Shown: one piece after another, positions 14,309 through 15,178 of the stretch
How the letters are laid out: every line of letters starts with the position of its first letter
How positions within the stretch are numbered: the first letter of the stretch is position 1
Origin: Gallionella sp.
GTDB lineage: Bacteria > Pseudomonadota > Gammaproteobacteria > Burkholderiales > Gallionellaceae
Length of the DNA stretch: 15,178 nt
Direction of reading: 5' to 3'
Assembly (NCBI GenBank): GCA_024654105.1
Contig: JANLID010000017.1
Coordinates: 1-15,178 of the forward strand
Translations under genes and position numbers: made by a program
Notes under the pieces: generated by a model
The model's database searches: none
Seen by the model: only the letters and a program-made list of their open reading frames with translations
Told to the model about the DNA's origin: nothing

Positions 14309-14610
14309 TCGATCTTTCGGATTTCCTGATTCTTGGAGCCGTCGTCTTCTCCACGGGGGTTGCCGGCATTCTGTTCAAACGTAAGAACATTATCAATGTG
14401 TTGATGGCGATCGAGTTGATGCTGCTGGCGGTGAATACGAATTTCGTCGCATTCTCCCACTATCGGGGAGATCCCGCCGGTCAGATATTTGTCTTTTTCA
14501 TATTGGTGGTTGCCGCTGCCGAGGCGGCCATCGGGCTTGCCATCGTGGTGCTGCTTTTCCGCAATCGGCAGACGATCGAAGTGGCCGATTGGACCGAACT
14601 GAAAGGATGA
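14305..14610 (+). CDS. nuoK: NADH-quinone oxidoreductase subunit K
   Basis: 101 residues, three membrane helices, the small antiporter-like subunit related to MrpC. The two conserved membrane Glu residues are present: Glu37 in LLMAIELMLLAVN-type context and Glu73 in VAAAEAAIGLA. The sequence FVFFILVVAAAEAAIGL is typical. Translation is coupled to nuoJ by the ATGA overlap. The stop TGA (14608-14610) overlaps the ATG of a 48-codon frame, preceded by GAAAGG within the last codons. Confidence 0.96.
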   Translation: MIDLSDFLILGAVVFSTGVAGILFKRKNIINVLMAIELMLLAVNTNFVAFSHYRGDPAGQIFVFFILVVAAAEAAIGLAIVVLLFRNRQTIEVADWTELKG

Positions 14611-14753
14611 CCGTCGGTGCTACTACGATAATGGTGACAATAATGATGAAAAACAGTCTTTATTCCTTACTGCGGGTGGATGACCCGGCGAAAAATGATT
14701 TTGCCGCTATTTCGCCTGCAATGGTGATCCGGATGGCCACATGGAAACATTGA
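14607..14753 (+). CDS. Hypothetical 48-residue small protein bridging nuoK and the antiporter-like gene
   Basis: A 48-codon frame starts with ATG on the nuoK stop (ATGA), with AAAGG just before it, and ends with TGA at 14751-14753, thirteen bases inside the next gene. The N-terminal half is moderately hydrophobic (MTVGATTIMVTIMM), the rest has LRVDDPAKND and a final IRMATWKH; I recognise no family. Either it is a real small subunit or, more modestly, a coupling frame that delivers ribosomes to the downstream start, which has only a weak site of its own. Chance is possible given the length. In the standard operon nuoL would follow nuoK closely. Confidence 0.4.
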   Translation: MTVGATTIMVTIMMKNSLYSLLRVDDPAKNDFAAISPAMVIRMATWKH

Positions 14754-15178
14754 TTTCGATTAAGCCTCTTCTGGCGGTGCTGGTCTCGGCAATTGCCGCC
14801 GTGCTGGTCATGCTGTCCTACCGGCGGCCAAACCTGAGAGAGGGCTGGTCTCTCGGTGCGGGAGTCATCAAGTTTCTGATCGTGGTATCCATGACCCCGG
14901 TGATTCTTTCCGGGGTAACGATCAAATATACGGTCTTCAAAATCCTTCCCGGCGTTGAGCTCGCCTTCAAGGTGGACGGCATCGGCTTGCTGTTTGCCAC
15001 CACGTCGTCATTCCTGTGGATTATCACCACGGTTTATTCGATGGGGTACATGCGCACTCTCAAGGAGCATGCCCAGACAAGATATTACACCTGCTTTGCC
15101 ATTGCCCTTTCCTCGGCGATGGGCGTCGCCTTTGCGGGAAATCTGTTTACGCTGTTCTTTTTCTACGAAATACTGAGC
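14741..15178 (+). CDS. Antiporter-like membrane subunit of complex I / MrpD-NuoM type (3' end outside window)
   Basis: Open from ATG 14741 to the window edge (146 residues). At least four membrane helices can be seen (about 8-26, 42-58, 78-99, 113-140). ILPGVELAFKVDGIGLLFA, VYSMGYM and NLFTLFFFYE match the region before and at the start of the proton-antiporter domain; Glu143 in FFYEIL corresponds to the conserved helix-5 Glu of NuoL/NuoM/MrpD. The N-terminus (METLISIKPLLAVLVS) and the KEHAQTRYYTCFAIAL stretch resemble proteins annotated as cation/H+ antiporter subunit D rather than canonical NuoL. Position right after nuoK argues for work in complex I. It would add an ion-translocating module to the membrane arm. 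Exact subfamily cannot be settled from the N-terminal third; NuoL remains possible. Confidence 0.75.
   Translation, partial: METLISIKPLLAVLVSAIAAVLVMLSYRRPNLREGWSLGAGVIKFLIVVSMTPVILSGVTIKYTVFKILPGVELAFKVDGIGLLFATTSSFLWIITTVYSMGYMRTLKEHAQTRYYTCFAIALSSAMGVAFAGNLFTLFFFYEILS

Overview
The window looks like a chromosomal segment of a betaproteobacterium, most likely of the Nitrosomonadales / Gallionellaceae type. This rests on gene order (tpiA - secG - tRNA-Leu - nuo operon) and on remembered similarity of the Nuo proteins; no search was run. It falls into three parts.

(1) 1-3346: the 3' part of a PAS-GGDEF-EAL cyclic-di-GMP gene whose end is interrupted by a small integrative element. The last 38 bases of the target (1587-1624) recur exactly at 3297-3334, followed by what looks like the original end of the gene (LLKR and stop). 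Between the copies lie a truncated tyrosine recombinase gene directly beside the left repeat, a zeta-toxin-like kinase gene with a small overlapping upstream gene (probable toxin-antitoxin pair), and about 400 bases of non-coding DNA. Short TAGCCA repeats near both ends resemble recombinase arm sites. The element appears stranded because its integrase lacks the N-terminal half.

(2) 3347-4867: a probable sigma70 promoter, tpiA (triosephosphate isomerase), secG (Sec translocon subunit), tRNA-Leu(GAG), and a leader with small hairpins in front of the nuo genes.

(3) 4868-15178: the respiratory complex I operon nuoABCDEFGHIJK, encoding the whole NADH and quinone modules (NuoE, F, G, B, C, D, I) and membrane subunits A, H, J, K. 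Most junctions are overlapping or shorter than 20 bases. Three are stretched to about 100-120 bases by repeat-like inverted sequences (nuoC-D, nuoF-G, nuoI-J), and a related G/C-rich double hairpin sits in frame inside nuoG, adding roughly 28-30 residues. After nuoK the order departs from the standard nuoL: a 48-codon ORF overlaps the nuoK stop and then overlaps the start of an antiporter-like membrane subunit that resembles MrpD/NuoM-type proteins more than NuoL and runs off the window.

Together the nuo genes encode an NADH:quinone oxidoreductase that couples NADH oxidation (or reverse electron flow, if the host is a chemolithotroph) to ion translocation. The most unusual points are the antiporter-like gene in the nuoL position with its small bridging ORF, the repeat domesticated inside nuoG, and the att-flanked toxin-antitoxin remnant at the 3' end of the EAL gene.
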